Both the position numbers and the translations under genes were made by a program. From Mesorhizobium sp. (GTDB lineage: Bacteria > Pseudomonadota > Alphaproteobacteria > Rhizobiales > Rhizobiaceae), in NCBI GenBank assembly GCA_004020365.1, contig SAQR01000013.1, forward strand, positions 1 through 64,000: DNA of 64,000 nt, written 5' to 3'. Each line of letters starts with the position of its first letter. Position 1 is the stretch's first letter. The notes under the pieces were generated by a model. That model did no database searches. It worked only from the letters and a program-made list of their open reading frames with translations, and was not told where the DNA came from. Positions 44,234-53,068 of the stretch are shown piece after piece.

Positions 44234-44908
44234 TCAGCCGAGAAACATCCTCTCGAAGGCCTGCCTCCCCATCGGCGAGAAGATTACCGCGCGGCTGTCT
44301 TTCTCGCGCCGTGCCCATTTTTCCAAAAGTATCTTATCGAGGATGGCCGCGCCCAGTGTGCCGGCCAGATGCGAGCGCCGCACGCTCCAGTCGAGGCAGG
44401 CCCGGCACACCGGCCGCCGCGCCTTGCTCGCGACATCGATGCCGATCGCGGCAAAATGCGAGGCGGCCGACGGCCCGAGCCGGATCTCCTTGTCGTCGCG
44501 CAGGAGCACTTGTCGAGCGACAAGACGGTCGAGCATCGCCACGGCTTGCTCGCCGGCGAGGTGGTCGTAGCAGACCCGCGCCACACGCATGGCGGCGTCG
44601 CGCGGGCCCGGCCGCACCCGCTGCGGCCCGACCGCAGCGGCGACACCGGTTATGGCCTCGATCATGCCAGCGACCTGCGGCCCGGCGAGCCCGTAGTAGC
44701 GATGCCGCCCCTGGCTTGCCAGCGTCAGCAGCCCGCCCTCCATCAGTTTCGACAGATGCGAACTGGCGGTCGGCAGCGACACGCCGGCCTCGAGCGCCAG
44801 TTCGCTCGCTGTCAGCGCCGTGCCACCCATCAACGCGGTCAGCATGTTTGCCCGCGCCGGATCGCCGACCAGGCTGGCGATGCGGGCTATGTCTGGTCCT
44901 TCACGCAT
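44234..44908 (-). CDS. ArsR-family transcriptional regulator
   Basis: A 224-aa protein. The N-terminal winged helix is IASLVGDPARANMLTALMGGTALTASELALEAGVSLPTASSHLSKLMEGGLLTLASQGRHRYYGL. The ~130-residue C-terminal domain contains paired cysteines (VCRACLDWSVRR) and is longer than in small metal-sensing ArsR proteins, so it may bind a different ligand. It is divergent from the DUF1127 gene, the likely target along with itself. Its stop is 9 bp from the ligD stop. Confidence 0.9.
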   Translation of the reverse strand: MREGPDIARIASLVGDPARANMLTALMGGTALTASELALEAGVSLPTASSHLSKLMEGGLLTLASQGRHRYYGLAGPQVAGMIEAITGVAAAVGPQRVRPGPRDAAMRVARVCYDHLAGEQAVAMLDRLVARQVLLRDDKEIRLGPSAASHFAAIGIDVASKARRPVCRACLDWSVRRSHLAGTLGAAILDKILLEKWARREKDSRAVIFSPMGRQAFERMFLG

Positions 44909-44976
44909 AGTTCGTCCTTTATCGAAGCATCGACGTCAGATAACCACTATCCTCCGCTGAGATCAAGGAGACGACG

Positions 44977-45204
44977 ATGACCGCAAGAACCGTTCCCCAC
45001 GCCGTGCTTGTCAGCCGCTTCGGCCGTCGGCCGTCTCCGTTCATGATCTTGCGCCGGGTGCATCTGCGGCTGCTGGCGCGGTGGTATGATCGTCATCTGC
45101 AACGCCTCGACCTCGCCGAGATTGACGAGCACCTTTTGCGCGACCTCGGCCTGACGCCACAAGACGTTCGCCGCGAATGCGCAAAATCCTTCTGGCAAGC
45201 GTGA
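44977..45204 (+). CDS. DUF1127 small protein
   Basis: A 75-aa protein with the DUF1127 core LRLLARWYDRHLQRLDLAEIDEHLLRDLGLTPQDVRRECAKSFW. The N-terminal half is basic. AAGGAGACGACG lies just upstream of the ATG. In alphaproteobacteria such proteins have been linked to RNA binding and stress adjustment; the role of this one is unknown. Divergent from the ArsR-type regulator. Confidence 0.85.
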   Translation: MTARTVPHAVLVSRFGRRPSPFMILRRVHLRLLARWYDRHLQRLDLAEIDEHLLRDLGLTPQDVRRECAKSFWQA

Positions 45205-45301
45205 TCAGCATGGAAAATTGCCTAGCACATAGCATCACAGAACGTTTCGACCCCGCTCGAACTGTCGCCGCAACAAACCAGATTCAGCAAGGAGACAAAA
45301 G

Positions 45302-45634
45302 ATGACTATCACCTGCTTCATCCGCTACGAGATCGACCCATTCGGCAAGGCGGCGTTCGAGGAGTATGCCCGCAATTGGGGCCAGGCGATCCCGCGCTGC
45401 GGCGCCGATCTGATCGGCTATTTCGCGCCGCATGAGGGTTCGGCCACGACAGCGTATGCCGCCTACAACATCGACAGCCTGGCGGCTTACGAAGCCTACC
45501 GTATCAGGCTCGCCGCCGACCCGGCGGGCAAGGCCAATTACGAGTTCGCCCGGCGTGAAAAATTCATCCTGAAAGAGGATCGGACTTTTCTGAAACTCGC
45601 GTCCGGGCCGCACGCCCCTTTGGTGAAACTGTGA
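45302..45634 (+). CDS. NIPSNAP-family protein
   Basis: A 110-aa protein with a dimeric alpha/beta-barrel pattern: ITCFIRYEIDPFGKAAFEEYARNWGQAIPRCGADLIGYFAPHEGSATTAYAAYNID, followed by YEAYRIRLAADPAGKANYEFARRE. NIPSNAP proteins have no firmly assigned activity. AAGGAGACAAAAG precedes the ATG. Its stop overlaps the GTG start of the next gene (GTGA), suggesting coupled expression. Confidence 0.85.
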   Translation: MTITCFIRYEIDPFGKAAFEEYARNWGQAIPRCGADLIGYFAPHEGSATTAYAAYNIDSLAAYEAYRIRLAADPAGKANYEFARREKFILKEDRTFLKLASGPHAPLVKL

Positions 45635-45975
45635 TCGCCGTCATCTTCGAGGTCGAGCCGGCGGCGGGCAAGCGCGACGCCTATCTCGGCCTTGCCGCCG
45701 ACCTGCGTCCGCTGCTCGACGGCATCGATGGTTTTCTCACCATCGAACGCTTCCAAAGCCTTGTCGACCCGAACCGCATCCTGTCGCTGTCGTTCTGGCG
45801 CGACGAGGAAGCGGTGAAAGCCTGGCGCAACACGGAGGAACATAGGCAGGCGCAGAAGGCTGGCCGCGGCGGCATCTTTGCCGACTACCGCCTGCGCATC
45901 GCCCATGTCGTGCGCGACTATGGCCTGACCGAACGGGCCGAGGCGCCTGAGGACAGCCGGGCGCTGCATGGGTAA
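45631..45975 (+). CDS. Antibiotic biosynthesis monooxygenase-like protein (ABM fold)
   Basis: A 114-aa protein with the ABM/dimeric-barrel pattern: VIFEVEPAAGKRDAYLGLAADLRPLLDGIDGFLTIERFQSL and ILSLSFWRDEEAVKAWRNTEEHRQAQ. The start is GTG, overlapping the preceding stop. ABM proteins include small monooxygenases acting on aromatic or heme-like compounds; the substrate is unknown. Confidence 0.85.
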   Translation: MIAVIFEVEPAAGKRDAYLGLAADLRPLLDGIDGFLTIERFQSLVDPNRILSLSFWRDEEAVKAWRNTEEHRQAQKAGRGGIFADYRLRIAHVVRDYGLTERAEAPEDSRALHG

Positions 45976-45981
45976 GGATCG

Positions 45982-46965
45982 CTAAGCATTCCCGATCAGC
46001 ACTCCAGCCGCAAACACCAGCGCGCCGCCAAGCACCACCTGGAAGGTGGCGCGCCAGAACGGCGTCTGCATGAAACGGTTTTGTACAAAGGCGATCGCCC
46101 ACAGTTCGAAGAACACCACCACGACCGCGAGAATTGTTGCGGTCCAGAAATACGGAATGAGGTAGGGCAAGGCGTGGCCGAGGCCACCCAGCGCCGTCAT
46201 CACGCCTGTGGTGATGCCGCGTTTCACCGGCGAGCCGCGGCCCGACAGCTTGCCGTCGTCGGAGGCGACCTCGGTGAAGCCCATCGAGATGCCGGCGCCG
46301 ATCGAGGCGGCAAGCCCGACCAGGAAGGTCTGGAACGTGTCGTGCGTGGCGAACGCGGCGGCGAAGATCGGCGCCAGCGTCGACACCGATCCGTCCATCA
46401 GCCCGGCCAGTCCCGGCTGGACATAGGTCAGGATGAACTGGCGCTGCTCGGCCGCCGCTTCCTCGGCCTTCGCCGCGCCCGGCACATGCTTTTGCTCCAG
46501 CCGCTGCGCCAGCGTCTCGTGGCCCTGTTCGGCCACCGCCAGATTGTCGAGCAGCTTTCGCGTCGAGGCGTCGCTGGTGCGTTTCGCCGCTTCGACGTAG
46601 AACAGGTAGGCCTGACGCTCCATCGACTCGGCCTGTTGGCGCACATGTTCGATGCCGAGCGGCCGGACCAGCCAGTCGGGTTTGCGCTCGTAATAGCCCT
46701 TTACATGCTCGCGCCGGATCAGCGGAATACGCTCGCCAAAACGCTCGCGGTGAAGCTCGATCAGCGAGTCGCGATGGCCGTCCTCCTCCTCCGCCATTTC
46801 CTCGAACACTTTGGCCGAATGCGGAAACCTATCCGCCAGCCCGTCGGCATAGGCGCGGTAGATACGCCCGTCATCCTCTTCGGAAGAGATGGCGAGCGCC
46901 AGGATCTCTTGCTCCGAGAGCGACTCGAAGGGACGGCGACCAAGACCGAAAACACGGGAAAGCAT
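45982..46965 (-). CDS. mbfA: Membrane-bound ferritin, iron/manganese exporter MbfA
   Basis: A 327-aa fusion. The N-terminal ~170 residues are a ferritin-like/erythrin domain with Glu/His ligands (EEDDGRIYRAYADGLADRF, EEMAEEEDGHRDSLIELH, AEQGHETLAQRLEQKH). The C-terminal VIT1-like domain carries several membrane segments and AGLMDGSVSTLAPIFAAAFATHDTFQTFLVGLAASIGAGISMGFTE. This is MbfA, shown in Agrobacterium and Bradyrhizobium to export iron and be repressed by Irr. A perfect ICE-type palindrome lies 11 bp upstream. Confidence 0.95.
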   Translation of the reverse strand: MLSRVFGLGRRPFESLSEQEILALAISSEEDDGRIYRAYADGLADRFPHSAKVFEEMAEEEDGHRDSLIELHRERFGERIPLIRREHVKGYYERKPDWLVRPLGIEHVRQQAESMERQAYLFYVEAAKRTSDASTRKLLDNLAVAEQGHETLAQRLEQKHVPGAAKAEEAAAEQRQFILTYVQPGLAGLMDGSVSTLAPIFAAAFATHDTFQTFLVGLAASIGAGISMGFTEVASDDGKLSGRGSPVKRGITTGVMTALGGLGHALPYLIPYFWTATILAVVVVFFELWAIAFVQNRFMQTPFWRATFQVVLGGALVFAAGVLIGNA

Positions 46966-46975
46966 GAGAAATCCG

Positions 46976-47004
46976 CCCTAGTTTAGAATGGTTCTAAACT
47001 AGGG
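46976..47004. promoter_or_regulatory. ICE-type iron control element, perfect 29-bp palindrome
   Basis: Arms CCCTAGTTTAGAA and TTCTAAACTAGGG, 13 bases each, surround TGG. The core TTTAGAA-N3-TTCTAAA is the iron control element bound by the heme-dependent regulator Irr in rhizobia. It sits 11 bp upstream of mbfA and on the promoter side of the divergent small gene at 47141, so both could be regulated by it. Confidence 0.93.
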
Positions 47005-47140
47005 TTTGGCGCAGCGTTGGTCAATCGCGCTCGTAGCCGGAGGTTCAAATTCATGGCTGCGGGCATCCTCCGCCATCCCTTCATTATTGGCGAATGTTCA
47101 CCTATATAGCTGGGGCTTAAGCCAAGAGAAAGGAATCCGG

Positions 47141-47464
47141 ATGCCGGCAAAACAGCCCACCCATGCATTTGACCCAAAACCCGTTCTCGACCTGATCGCC
47201 AACATCGAGGCCGATCTGCAGCGCCTGAAGGGGCTGGTCGAGCGGCAGGCCGAAAAATTCGACCCGGCCAATCCGCACAACAAGGCCCCCGACGGCAAGC
47301 TGACCGAGGAGGGCGTCGAATGCTGCTACCGCCTGTTCGACGAGGGCAAGTCGCGCTATTCAGTTGCCCAGCAGATGAAGATATCCTTCGCCGCCGCCAC
47401 CCATCGCTTCAACACCTGGCGCAAGATGGGTGGCGCCAAACGGCAACGGACGCTTTTGGGGTGA
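47141..47464 (+). CDS. Hypothetical protein with HTH-like segment
   Basis: A 107-aa protein. The N-terminal half is helical (DLIANIEADLQRLKGLVERQAEKF); the C-terminal half (VECCYRLFDEGKSRYSVAQQMKISFAAATHRFNTWRKMGG) looks like a helix-turn-helix of the kind in small DNA-binding proteins. AAAGGAATCC precedes the ATG. Divergent from mbfA with the ICE palindrome between them. Family not recognised; DNA binding is inferred. Confidence 0.7.
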   Translation: MPAKQPTHAFDPKPVLDLIANIEADLQRLKGLVERQAEKFDPANPHNKAPDGKLTEEGVECCYRLFDEGKSRYSVAQQMKISFAAATHRFNTWRKMGGAKRQRTLLG

Positions 47465-47585
47465 GGAGTGGTCGGCGAAAAGCTCTCTGCTCTCAGTCCA
47501 CGAATTGTCTCGGTCACATTTTTCCAGTGGTGCGCGGCCTGGTTTTCCGTGCACCATGGGCGGTCTCATTCTGCAGGACCTCACC

Positions 47586-48563
47586 ATGACCACCCCTCCC
47601 GGCATCGCCGATATCCACCGCGCAGCAACACGATTGTCCGGCCTGATCGTCGAAACGCCGCTGATCGAATCGCCGGAGCTGAACAAGCGTTTCGGCGCCA
47701 GGATCCTGTTCAAGCCGGAGACGCTGCAGCGTACCGGCTCGTTCAAGTTCCGCGGCGCCTACAACAAACTGTCGTCGCTCAGCGATGAGCAGCGCAGCCG
47801 TGGCGTCGTCGCCTTCTCGTCGGGCAACCATGCGCAAGGCGTCGCCGCGTCGGCGGCGATGTTCGGCGTCAGGGCGGTCATCGCCATGCCCACCGATGCG
47901 CCGGCGATGAAGGTCGGCAATGTCAGGAAAATGGGCGCCGAAGTGGTCCCGTTCGACCGGTTTCGCGACGATCGCATGGCGGTGGTTCGCCCGTACATGG
48001 AACGCGGCATGATCCTCGTTCCGCCATTCGACGACCCGGCCATCATCGCCGGCCAGGGAACGATCGGGCTCGAACTGATGGCGCAGGCGAAAACGCTCGG
48101 GGTGAGCCTCGACGCGGTCGTCATCCCCTGCGGCGGCGGCGGCCTTAGCAGCGGCATCTCCATCGCGGTCAAGGACGCCTCGCCGGGCACCGCCGTCTGG
48201 GCGGTGGAACCCGAGCATTTCGACGACACCTGTCGTTCACTGGCCAGAGGTGCCCGGGTTTCGATCGAACCCGGCCACAATTCGATCTGCGACGCGCTCC
48301 TCACCGCCGAGCCGGGCGCGATCACCTTCGAGATCAACCGCAGGAATCTCGCCGGCGGCATTGCCGTATCCGACAGAGCGGCGGCACAGGCGATGCGCGA
48401 CGCCATGGCCCATCTCAAGCTGGTGGTCGAGCCCGGCGGCTGCGTCGGGCTGGCCGCGCTGTCATCGGGCGAGATCGAGCTACCAGGCAAATGCGTCGCC
48501 GTGGTGCTGTCCGGCGGCAATGTCGATTTCGGCACCTATGCGGAGATCATGGCGGCGGCCTAG
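47586..48563 (+). CDS. Threonine/serine dehydratase or racemase-like PLP enzyme
   Basis: A 325-aa fold-type II PLP enzyme of the serine/threonine dehydratase group. The PLP lysine is in RTGSFKFRGAYNKL, the substrate loop is SSGNHAQGVA, and the glycine-rich phosphate loop is PCGGGGLSSGI. There is no C-terminal ACT domain, so this is the short catabolic/racemase-like form rather than IlvA. Substrate (threonine, serine, hydroxyaspartate) unknown. Downstream a GST-like gene begins about 40 bp later. Confidence 0.88.
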   Translation: MTTPPGIADIHRAATRLSGLIVETPLIESPELNKRFGARILFKPETLQRTGSFKFRGAYNKLSSLSDEQRSRGVVAFSSGNHAQGVAASAAMFGVRAVIAMPTDAPAMKVGNVRKMGAEVVPFDRFRDDRMAVVRPYMERGMILVPPFDDPAIIAGQGTIGLELMAQAKTLGVSLDAVVIPCGGGGLSSGISIAVKDASPGTAVWAVEPEHFDDTCRSLARGARVSIEPGHNSICDALLTAEPGAITFEINRRNLAGGIAVSDRAAAQAMRDAMAHLKLVVEPGGCVGLAALSSGEIELPGKCVAVVLSGGNVDFGTYAEIMAAA

Positions 48564-48602
48564 GTGGCGACCGAACCGGCACCATTCAAAGGCAGACACG
48601 GA

Positions 48603-49265
48603 ATGAAACTGCTCTTCAGCCGCAATCCCAATCCTCGCCTCGCGGTCGCCGTGGCACGCTATCTCGACGCAAAGATCGAGTTTGAGTTCGCATCGCCCTT
48701 CGCTCCCGGGCAGGCCGAGCGATATCGCCCGCTGAATCCCAATCTTTCATTGCCGATACTCGTAGGCTCGGGAAACAGCCTCTGGGAGGCTGACGCCATA
48801 GCCTGCCGGCTTTCACGCGACGCGCATTCGGATTTCTGGCGCACCGGCGACGACGAACCCGAGATGATCCGCTGGCTCAGTTGGGGTAAAGAGAATTTTG
48901 CAAGAGCTTGCGACGTCGTGCATTTCGAACGCGGGACCAAGCAGCGCTATGGGATTGGCCCGATCGATCAGCACCGGGTTGAGGAGGCGCTGAGAGACTT
49001 TCGCACGGCCGCTGCAACACTTGAGGCCGCGCTTTCCGAGCGAGACTGGCTGGTCGAAAACTCGGTTTCCTATGCCGACTTTCGAATGGCGACGTTTCTG
49101 CCCTTCAACAATGTCGCCAGATTGCCGCTCGACGATTATCCTTCAGTCAGTCGCTGGTATCGCCAGCTTGAAGAGATCGACGCCTGGCGCGATCCCTTCA
49201 AAGGACTGGATGCGCCTGAATTGCCGCCGGTCCCGGGAAGCCCGCATGAACCTCGATCCGAATGA
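48603..49265 (+). CDS. Glutathione S-transferase family protein
   Basis: A 220-aa protein with a thioredoxin-like N-terminal domain (MKLLFSRNPNPRLAVAVARYLDAKIEFEF; NPNLSLPILV; SLWEADAIACRLS) and a helical C-terminal domain (VENSVSYADFRMATFLPFNNVARLPLDDYPSVSRWYRQL). The catalytic Ser/Cys position is occupied by Ser8/Arg9 and is not decisive. Reaction unknown. It follows the dehydratase-like gene and may be co-transcribed. Confidence 0.8.
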   Translation: MKLLFSRNPNPRLAVAVARYLDAKIEFEFASPFAPGQAERYRPLNPNLSLPILVGSGNSLWEADAIACRLSRDAHSDFWRTGDDEPEMIRWLSWGKENFARACDVVHFERGTKQRYGIGPIDQHRVEEALRDFRTAAATLEAALSERDWLVENSVSYADFRMATFLPFNNVARLPLDDYPSVSRWYRQLEEIDAWRDPFKGLDAPELPPVPGSPHEPRSE

Positions 49266-49319
49266 TCATTCATCCAAGGTGACATCTCGGCATTTTGCGT
49301 GAGCTACTTGAGTTGGATC

Positions 49320-50468
49320 CTAATCCAGCGTCCGGCGGAACCGCACCAGTGCGACGCCGGCAAACAGCGCTACGAACATGACGAGCCAGCTGATTTCGGT
49401 TGCGACCGCCGGCAGGTCGGCGCCCTTCAGCATCACTGCGCGGATGATGCGCAGGAAATGCGTCAGCGGCAGGATCTCGCCGAAGATCTGCGCCCAGCCA
49501 GGCATGCCGCGATAGGGGAACATGAAGCCCGACAACAGAATCGACGGCAGGAAGAAGAAGAAGGTGAGCTGCAGTGCCTGCATCTGCGTGCGCGCCATCG
49601 TCGAGATGGTGTAGCCGAGCAGCACCAGCGCCAGCACGAAGACCAGAACCGCGGCGAGCAGCAGCGACAACGACCCGGTGAAGGGAACCCCAAACAACAG
49701 CTTGGCCGCCGCCAACACCACCACCACTTGCACGGCGCCGACCACCAGATAGGGCAGCACCTTGCCGAGCATGATTTCGAGCGGGCTGGACGGCATCGCC
49801 AAAAGGTTTTCCATCGTGCCGCGCTCGGTCTCGCGCGTCAGCGCGATCGAGGTCATCATCACCATCGTCATCTGCAGGATGACGCCGAGCAGGCCGGGCA
49901 CGATGTTATATTGCGAGATACCTTCCGGATTGTAGCGTCGGTGCACCACCACTTCGAGCTGGCCTCGGGCAGCTTCGGCAGCCGTCTCCTGCATGCCGCG
50001 CGCCCTGAGCAGCGCCTGGTTGGCGACAGTGCCGAGCGTCGAAATGGCGCCGCTGGCGACGGCGGGGTCGGTCGCATCAGCCTCGATCAGGATTTGCGGC
50101 TGGTCGCCACGCTCGACTCGCTTGGCAAAGTCGGCGGGAATGGTGACGACGAAGGCGACGTCGCCTCGCGCCATCAGGAATTCCGCCTCGGCGGCATTTT
50201 GCGCGACATGGTCGAAGCGGTAGTAGCCGGTGGTCTGCAGCGCCGAAACCATGGCTCGCGTATAGGGATCGCTGCTCATCGCCACCAGGACTGCCGGCAG
50301 GCTCTTCGGATCGTTGTTGATGGCATAGCCAAACAGCACCAGCTGCATCAGCGGCACGCCCAGCATCATGGCGAAGGTGATGCGGTCGCGCCGCATCTGG
50401 ATGAACTCCTTGATCAGCAACGCACCGAGCCTGGCGAAGGAAAAGACGCTGTTTATCCCGTTTTTCAT
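49320..50468 (-). CDS. ABC-2 type exporter permease
   Basis: A 382-aa permease with an N-terminal membrane segment, a large periplasmic part (TGYYRFDHVAQNAAEAEFLMARGDVAFVVTIP), and five C-terminal membrane segments including IVPGLLGVILQMTMVMMTSIALTRETERGTMENLLAMPSSPLEIMLGKVLPYLVVG, as in the YbhS/YbhR group. Its start overlaps the ATPase stop by ATGA. Only one permease gene is present, whereas the E. coli Ybh system has two, so it probably works as a homodimer. Confidence 0.92.
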   Translation of the reverse strand: MKNGINSVFSFARLGALLIKEFIQMRRDRITFAMMLGVPLMQLVLFGYAINNDPKSLPAVLVAMSSDPYTRAMVSALQTTGYYRFDHVAQNAAEAEFLMARGDVAFVVTIPADFAKRVERGDQPQILIEADATDPAVASGAISTLGTVANQALLRARGMQETAAEAARGQLEVVVHRRYNPEGISQYNIVPGLLGVILQMTMVMMTSIALTRETERGTMENLLAMPSSPLEIMLGKVLPYLVVGAVQVVVVLAAAKLLFGVPFTGSLSLLLAAVLVFVLALVLLGYTISTMARTQMQALQLTFFFFLPSILLSGFMFPYRGMPGWAQIFGEILPLTHFLRIIRAVMLKGADLPAVATEISWLVMFVALFAGVALVRFRRTLD

Positions 50469-51385
50469 CCCATATTGTCCTTCGAGCCGGACATGAACTG
50501 GATGAACACATCCTCCAGGCTGGTCTCGCCCGGCGTCACCATGACGCCCTTGTGGTCTTTCTCGACATCGGCGAGGGCTGCCTGAAGCGCCGTTTTGTCG
50601 GAACCGACGACATGCAGCGTCGCACCAAACGGCGCCACCTGATCGACACCGGGCCGGCCGCTGAGTGCGGCAGCGACCTGATCGAGCCGCGGACCCTGCA
50701 CGACGAAGGTCGTCAGCCCGGCATTCCTGACCACCTCGTCGACCGTGCCTGACGCCAGCATCCTGCCGTAGGAGATGTAGCCGATGCGGTGGCAGCGCTC
50801 GGCCTCGTCCATGTAATGCGTGGAGACCAGCACGGTCAGCCCGCCGCTGGCCAGCCGATGGATCTCGTCCCAGAATTCACGCCGCGCCTTCGGATCGACG
50901 CCCGCCGTCGGCTCGTCGAGCAGCAGCAATCTGGGCTTGTGCATGATGCAGGCGGCCAATGCCAGCCGCTGCTTCCAGCCACCGGACAGCGTGCCGGCCA
51001 ACTGGTCCTTGCGCGAGGTGAGGCCAAGATCCTCCAGCGTCCTGGCGACATGCTCGTTGAGCGGCTTCAACCCATAGAGCCGCGCTACGAATTCCAGATT
51101 TTCGGCGATGGTCAAATCCTCGTAGAACGAGAATTTCTGCGTCATATAGCCGACTTCGCGCTTGATCCTCAGACTGTCGTTGCGAATGTCGAAGCCGAGC
51201 ACCGTGCCTTCACCCTCATCCGGCGTCAGCAGGCCGCACATGATGCGGATGGTCGTCGTCTTGCCCGAGCCGTTGGGGCCGAGGAAGCCAACGATCTCGC
51301 CCTCGGCCACCGTCATCGTTACATGGTCGACGACGGTCTTGTCACCAAAACGCTTGACCAGGCCGTGGACGTCGATGACGTTCAT
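50465..51385 (-). CDS. ABC exporter ATP-binding protein
   Basis: A 306-aa ATPase for the ABC-2 exporter. Walker A is GPNGSGKTTT, signature LSGGWKQRLALA, Walker [13 protein letters not shown], and H-loop VLVSTHYMDEAERC. It resembles one YbhF half rather than the double-length protein. Start ATG overlaps the HlyD gene stop by 4 bp, and its own stop overlaps the permease start. Substrate unknown; drug or toxic-compound efflux is the usual role of this group. Confidence 0.94.
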   Translation of the reverse strand: MNVIDVHGLVKRFGDKTVVDHVTMTVAEGEIVGFLGPNGSGKTTTIRIMCGLLTPDEGEGTVLGFDIRNDSLRIKREVGYMTQKFSFYEDLTIAENLEFVARLYGLKPLNEHVARTLEDLGLTSRKDQLAGTLSGGWKQRLALAACIMHKPRLLLLDEPTAGVDPKARREFWDEIHRLASGGLTVLVSTHYMDEAERCHRIGYISYGRMLASGTVDEVVRNAGLTTFVVQGPRLDQVAAALSGRPGVDQVAPFGATLHVVGSDKTALQAALADVEKDHKGVMVTPGETSLEDVFIQFMSGSKDNMG

Positions 51386-52335
51386 TTGCCGATATCCGCC
51401 AGTTCGACGTCGACGATCTGCCCCGGCTGCAGCGCGCCGGCGTCGCCCTCCGGCCGCGCCTCGACCAGATAGACCAGCTTCTGCCGGGTCTCGAGCGAGT
51501 AGATCACTGGCGGCGTGAATTCCGGGTCCGGCGACACGTAGCTGACGCGAGCCTTCACGTCCGGCCCGCAGCCGTCGCAATGGACGTTGAGCAGCGTGCC
51601 GACTTCCACCGACGAGAACGCGCTTTCCGGCACATAGACGCTGAGCTTCACCGCGCCGTCCGGCAGAATCGAAATGACCGGCGCGGTCGGCCCGGCGGTG
51701 TCGCCGGGATAGCGGATCACATCGTTGACGCGGCCCGGCGAAGGCGGCGCCAGCACGCGCTTCGACAACCGCCATCGCGCTTGCTCCAGCGCCGATTGTG
51801 CCTGCTTGACCTGATTGTCGGCGGCCTTGATCGTCTCGGGCCGCGCCGGCAGGCCGCCGACTGCAAGATTGGCTTCCGCCTGGCCGAGCTGCGCGTTGGC
51901 TGTCTCCAGCGCCGCGGAAGCCGTGTCATAATCGGCCTGCGTGCCGGTGCCGCGTTTGAACAAATCGCTGGCGCGGGTGTATTTGCGTTTGGCGTCGGCG
52001 GCTTGCGCCTTGGCCATGTCGACCTGCGCCTTGAGCACCTCGATCTCTTCCGGCCGCTTGCCGACCTGCAGGTCGGCAAGTTGCGCCTGGGCTTGGGCAA
52101 GGGCCGCCTCGGCTTGCGTGACGGCTATTTTTGCGTCGGCGCTTTCCAGCGTGACCACTGGCGTGCCCGGCGCGACGCGGTCGCCGCGCTTGACCGAAAT
52201 CGTCTCGACCTGCGCCACCTCGATCGGCGCGAGCAGCACATAGTCGCCCTCGACATAGCCGACGGCGAGCGGCGCAGCCGGTGCGCAGGCGCTGAAAAGC
52301 AGGGCGGCGAGCGGCACAGAACAGAGGAAACTCAT
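51382..52335 (-). CDS. HlyD/membrane-fusion adaptor, probable lipoprotein
   Basis: A 317-aa periplasmic adaptor. The N-terminus MSFLCSVPLAALLFSACAP has a lipobox-like FSAC, so it is probably lipid-anchored. A biotinyl-lipoyl-like segment (VETISVKRGDRVAPGTPVVTLESADAK) flanks a long coiled coil rich in Ala/Gln (AEAALAQAQAQLADLQVGKRPEEIEVLKAQVDMAK). Comparable to YbhG. It links the inner-membrane exporter to an outer-membrane channel. It overlaps the TetR stop and the ATPase start by 4 bp each, so four genes form a tight operon. Confidence 0.92.
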   Translation of the reverse strand: MSFLCSVPLAALLFSACAPAAPLAVGYVEGDYVLLAPIEVAQVETISVKRGDRVAPGTPVVTLESADAKIAVTQAEAALAQAQAQLADLQVGKRPEEIEVLKAQVDMAKAQAADAKRKYTRASDLFKRGTGTQADYDTASAALETANAQLGQAEANLAVGGLPARPETIKAADNQVKQAQSALEQARWRLSKRVLAPPSPGRVNDVIRYPGDTAGPTAPVISILPDGAVKLSVYVPESAFSSVEVGTLLNVHCDGCGPDVKARVSYVSPDPEFTPPVIYSLETRQKLVYLVEARPEGDAGALQPGQIVDVELADIGK

Positions 52336-53060
52336 GACTTACGATCCTTCCGGTCGGTTAAATGACGCCGAGCCAAATCGCGCCGAGCCAAAATCGCGCT
52401 GAGATTATCCGTCACTACCGCCGCGATCTTGGTGGCCTCGGCATCGCCGATCGCGCCCCAGCCCATGCGGCGCATAACCGCCTCGCGGCCGATGCGGAAA
52501 TAGACGACCTGGCCTATCAGCGTGAACACGGTGAGTCGGGTAGCCTCGCTTTCGGCCGCCTCGCCCGTCGCCTGTTCCCAGATCAGGCAGAGCCGGCGAT
52601 GCGTCGGCTCGAACACGCCGTCATAGATGCGGTCGAGTGCCGCCGTCGGATGCGACAGCTCACGCAGGACGAACTGCACGATCTCGCCGGCCTCCGGCCT
52701 TGCCACGACGAAAGCAACCATACGCTCCAACGCGGTGAATAGTTGTGCCCGCGCCGCTTCTGGGTCGCCCGTTTCTGATTCACTTGGCTCCTGCAGATTG
52801 CCGATCGCCTGGCCGGCAATGGTCTGGATGGTGTCGACGATATAATCGGCCGCAGCGTTGCGAAGCCCTTCCTTGCCGCCGAAATGATAGGCGATCGAGC
52901 CGATATTGGCCCTGGCCTCAGCCGCGATCTCGCGCGTCGAGGTGCCGTCGAAACCTTGGCGTCCGAACAGCTTCAGCGCTGCGCGAACAAGTGCCGCGCG
53001 CGTCATGTCGGCGGGGGATGCCTCGCGGCGCGGAATTTTTGCGTTTGTCGATTTGCTCAT
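52332..53060 (-). CDS. TetR/CerR-family repressor of the ABC exporter
   Basis: A ~242-aa regulator. The N-terminal HTH is TRAALVRAALKLFGRQGFDGTSTREIAAEARANIGSIAYHFGGKEGLRNA, and the C-terminal domain (~100-220, FVLRELSHPTAALDRIYDG) matches CerR/CecR-type ligand domains. In E. coli CecR is encoded beside and controls the ybh exporter, so the same logic is expected here. Start is the ATG at 53060; a GTG six bases upstream is possible. An AT-rich palindrome abuts the start, so autorepression is likely. Confidence 0.92.
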   Translation of the reverse strand: MSKSTNAKIPRREASPADMTRAALVRAALKLFGRQGFDGTSTREIAAEARANIGSIAYHFGGKEGLRNAAADYIVDTIQTIAGQAIGNLQEPSESETGDPEAARAQLFTALERMVAFVVARPEAGEIVQFVLRELSHPTAALDRIYDGVFEPTHRRLCLIWEQATGEAAESEATRLTVFTLIGQVVYFRIGREAVMRRMGWGAIGDAEATKIAAVVTDNLSAILARRDLARRHLTDRKDRKS

Positions 53061-53068
53061 TTCCACAA

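Noticed and set aside
49299-50585. 428-codon plus-strand frame opposite the ABC-2 permease
   Set aside because: Antisense to the coupled exporter operon; His/Gln/Arg-rich without any motif.
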